Part shown: piece by piece, positions 5,657 to 6,955 of the stretch
Layout: each line of letters opens with the position of its first letter
Numbering within the stretch: position 1 is the stretch's first letter
From: CAYQAJ01 sp964415245
GTDB taxonomy: Bacteria; Planctomycetota; Planctomycetia; Pirellulales; Pirellulaceae
DNA length: 6,955 nt
Direction: 5' to 3'
Assembly: GCA_964415245.1 (NCBI GenBank)
Contig: CAYQAJ010000270.1
Span: forward strand, 1-6,955
Notes under the pieces: model-generated
Told to the model about the DNA's origin: nothing
What the model saw: only the letters and a program-made list of their open reading frames with translations
Database searches by the model: none
Position numbers and translations under genes: made by a program

Positions 5657-6571
5657 CTACGCCCCCACCGTGGCCTTTTCCGCCAGTCGATCGACCAGAC
5701 TGCGGACCGGAGTAGAGATTTTCAGCACCGGCGCGAATTCGGTGAACTCGCGGTCGATGCGCTCCAGCATACCGCCCAGCGGCGTTTCCCTGCTGGCGAG
5801 TATCCGCCGGTACGCGCTCTCGAACGCCTCGCGATCGGGCCACGCCGGATGGTGGGCCGCCGGCAGCAGCGACGAGAGCCCCACCGACAATTGGCTCGGT
5901 TGTGCCTTGTCGCTTTCCAGCATCGTAGCCAACTCCGTGTGGGCTTCGATCAGCACGGCGAACTCCTCGGGCAGGCTCCAATGGCGAGCCATCGTCGCCG
6001 CGGCCTGTGCGTGCGACCAACCGAACTCCTCCTGCTCCAACTGCGACAGCCGACGCGATTCCGATGCACACCGGTTGAATAGCTCGGCGTACTGCTGGGG
6101 AAGCTCCCGCGCCAACAGCGGCACGGCCATGTCTTGCAGCAGTGCCGCCGCGAACAAATCCTCGGCGTCCTTCATGCCCAGCAGCTTGCCGAACGCACGG
6201 GCGAACAAGGCGCGGCGGAGCGAGTCTTGCCACAGGCTCTTCAGGTCGAACGGCCCGCACTTGGGGTTCGGCATCAGGCTGAACACGGCGCTCCACAGGG
6301 CGAAGTTCTTGATCGTGCGGATACCCACCAGCGTGATGGCGAGCTTGATGCTCGATATCTCGCGGGAGAAGCCGAAGTACGAGGAATTGACGAACCGCAG
6401 CACCTGTCCGGTCAATCCCGGGTCCGACTCGATGGGCACGGCAAATTCCGCGGGTCCGTTTTCCGGATCCTGGGAAAGCTCCAGCAGTCGGATAGCGCTT
6501 TGCGGGAGCGCCGGCAACTGCGCACCGGTCATCAGTTTCTTCAGATCAGGTGCAACCTTGGCCTTAGTCAT
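5657..6571 (-). CDS. HDOD domain regulatory protein
   Basis: This 304-residue, apparently cytoplasmic protein matches a single HDOD domain (about residues 15-215). The start is typical: LPALPQSAIRLLELSQDP, then VPIESDPGLTGQVLRFVNSS with the DP-x-L and NS(S/A) signatures, then EISSIKLAITLVGIRTIKNF. HDOD domains are HD-superfamily relatives usually lacking phosphohydrolase activity; known examples act in bacterial signalling. Here the usual W-x-H-S is W-Q-D-S (114-117) and the HD-like pair is LLQD (144-147), so both histidines are replaced and catalysis is unlikely. His187 and His211 remain in the later helices. Residues about 216-304 form a helical C-terminal extension. No GGDEF, EAL, receiver or kinase domain is fused, so a partner would be encoded elsewhere. 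The ATG at 6571 has AAGGGG about 10 bases upstream, a rather long spacing. The stop is TAG at 5657. Confidence 0.92.
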   Translation of the reverse strand: MTKAKVAPDLKKLMTGAQLPALPQSAIRLLELSQDPENGPAEFAVPIESDPGLTGQVLRFVNSSYFGFSREISSIKLAITLVGIRTIKNFALWSAVFSLMPNPKCGPFDLKSLWQDSLRRALFARAFGKLLGMKDAEDLFAAALLQDMAVPLLARELPQQYAELFNRCASESRRLSQLEQEEFGWSHAQAAATMARHWSLPEEFAVLIEAHTELATMLESDKAQPSQLSVGLSSLLPAAHHPAWPDREAFESAYRRILASRETPLGGMLERIDREFTEFAPVLKISTPVRSLVDRLAEKATVGA

Positions 6572-6625
6572 GGCGTTAGAACCCCTTCATATGGATTTGC
6601 CGGCTTGGATGGTCGCAATCGGTCT

Positions 6626-6641
6626 GGCGCCCGTTGGCGCC
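6626..6641. repeat. GGCGCC-CGTT-GGCGCC hairpin upstream of the HDOD gene
   Basis: Two copies of the self-complementary hexamer GGCGCC flank a four-base loop, forming a perfect six-bp GC stem. It lies 55 bases before the HDOD start. It may be a leader structure or a protein-binding site; no T tract follows on either strand. Confidence 0.45.
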
Positions 6642-6726
6642 GTGGCTTCGTACGGCTGCGCCTCGGCTCACGGCCAAGGAGAAGTACCACGTGAAACGTA
6701 GGCCACGCCACGGCGCTCGGCAAATG

Positions 6727-6755
6727 GGAGGCGGGGCGTCCCTCTCGACGCCTCC
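6727..6755. repeat. Two alternative overlapping hairpins (GC-rich)
   Basis: One fold pairs GGGGCGTC (6733-6740) with GACGCCTC (6747-6754): eight pairs with one G-T wobble and a loop of CCTCTC. A competing fold pairs GGAGGCG (6727-6733) with CGCCTCC (6749-6755), seven perfect pairs around a 15-base loop. The two share bases and cannot form together. No T run follows, so this is not a clear terminator. Confidence 0.45.
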
Positions 6756-6847
6756 GGACCGCTCGGTCGTGCCGGTTGCCCCCGTCGCCCCTCGGTGCGT
6801 CGGTCTCCGCTGTCTTCAAGGCTACGCAGTTAGCCGCATATCGGTGC

Positions 6848-6867
6848 AAGCCAGCTACCGGTGGCTT
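6848..6867. repeat. AAGCCA/TGGCTT hairpin
   Basis: AAGCCA (6848-6853) and TGGCTT (6862-6867) are exact reverse complements around an eight-base loop. It is short and could be chance or part of a larger structure continuing outside the window. Confidence 0.3.
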
Positions 6868-6955
6868 CGCGACGAGGCGGTTACCGACAGCCCTCGTTCG
6901 TCCGGTTACGTCGACGCTCGCCCTGCGATGTTGCTTCGGCGAATCATGCGGGCCG

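Larger units (their letters stand above)
6572..6955. other. Region upstream of the HDOD gene, no convincing gene, several hairpins
   Basis: No frame on either strand codes for a recognisable protein. One minus-strand frame stays open across the region and ends with TGA overlapping the HDOD ATG (ATGA), but its translation is Arg/Pro-rich without domain character, so I treat it as chance in GC-rich DNA. It contains the three hairpins listed separately and presumably the HDOD promoter, for which I find no good -35/-10 pair. Confidence 0.5.

Noticed and set aside
5424..6701. Long overlapping frames: 5670-6701 plus and 5424-6296 minus
   Set aside because: Both are shadows of the HDOD gene, with Ser/Arg/Ala/Gly-rich translations and no domain.
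6568..6955. Minus-strand open frame ending in TGA overlapping the HDOD ATG (ATGA), which could look like a translationally coupled upstream gene
   Set aside because: The translation is rich in Arg and Pro without any domain or hydrophobic core pattern, and the region is full of hairpins. Chance open frames of this length are common at this GC.
6841..6955. tRNA gene suggested by stem-forming sequence near the right edge
   Set aside because: I could not find a T-loop motif, an anticodon arm or a 7-bp acceptor stem in register on either strand.

Overview
The window is GC-rich DNA, by eye mostly 60-70% GC. All five complete genes and the one partial gene lie on the minus strand, so they read from high to low coordinates. 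The likely source is a planctomycete, probably near the Pirellulales. This rests on GC content, weak or variable Shine-Dalgarno sites, and a TPR protein whose layout and C-terminal ending I recall from planctomycetes. It is an inference from memory, not a database match.

From the right (transcription order): positions 6572-6955 hold no convincing gene but several GC-rich hairpins. An HDOD-domain regulator (5657-6571) follows, then a 450-base stretch with no convincing gene. Next is a small TPR protein (4593-5156, or to 5207 from a GTG start), with a perfect TATAAT upstream. After that comes a tight pair, 12 bases apart: an XRE-type helix-turn-helix regulator (3980-4351) and an ImmA/IrrE-family zinc metallopeptidase (3365-3967). 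A 32-bp imperfect palindrome centred on TTGTACAA overlaps a good sigma70-like promoter upstream of the pair, which suggests autoregulation.

A 143-base gap with a hairpin and a second good sigma70-like promoter separates the pair from a 12-helix MATE efflux transporter (1824-3221). Last is a secreted alpha/beta hydrolase (1-1719) fused through a histidine/aspartate-rich linker to a C-terminal cupin domain. It runs off the left edge of the window without a stop codon.

The regions that most deserve attention are the hydrolase/His-rich linker/cupin fusion and the self-contained regulator-protease cassette with its operator. The peptidase gene has visibly lower GC than its flanks, which fits acquisition by transfer. 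Whether the cassette controls the MATE gene is open: order and strand allow it, but the MATE gene appears to have its own promoter. I see no tRNA, rRNA, CRISPR array, transposase or insertion sequence.
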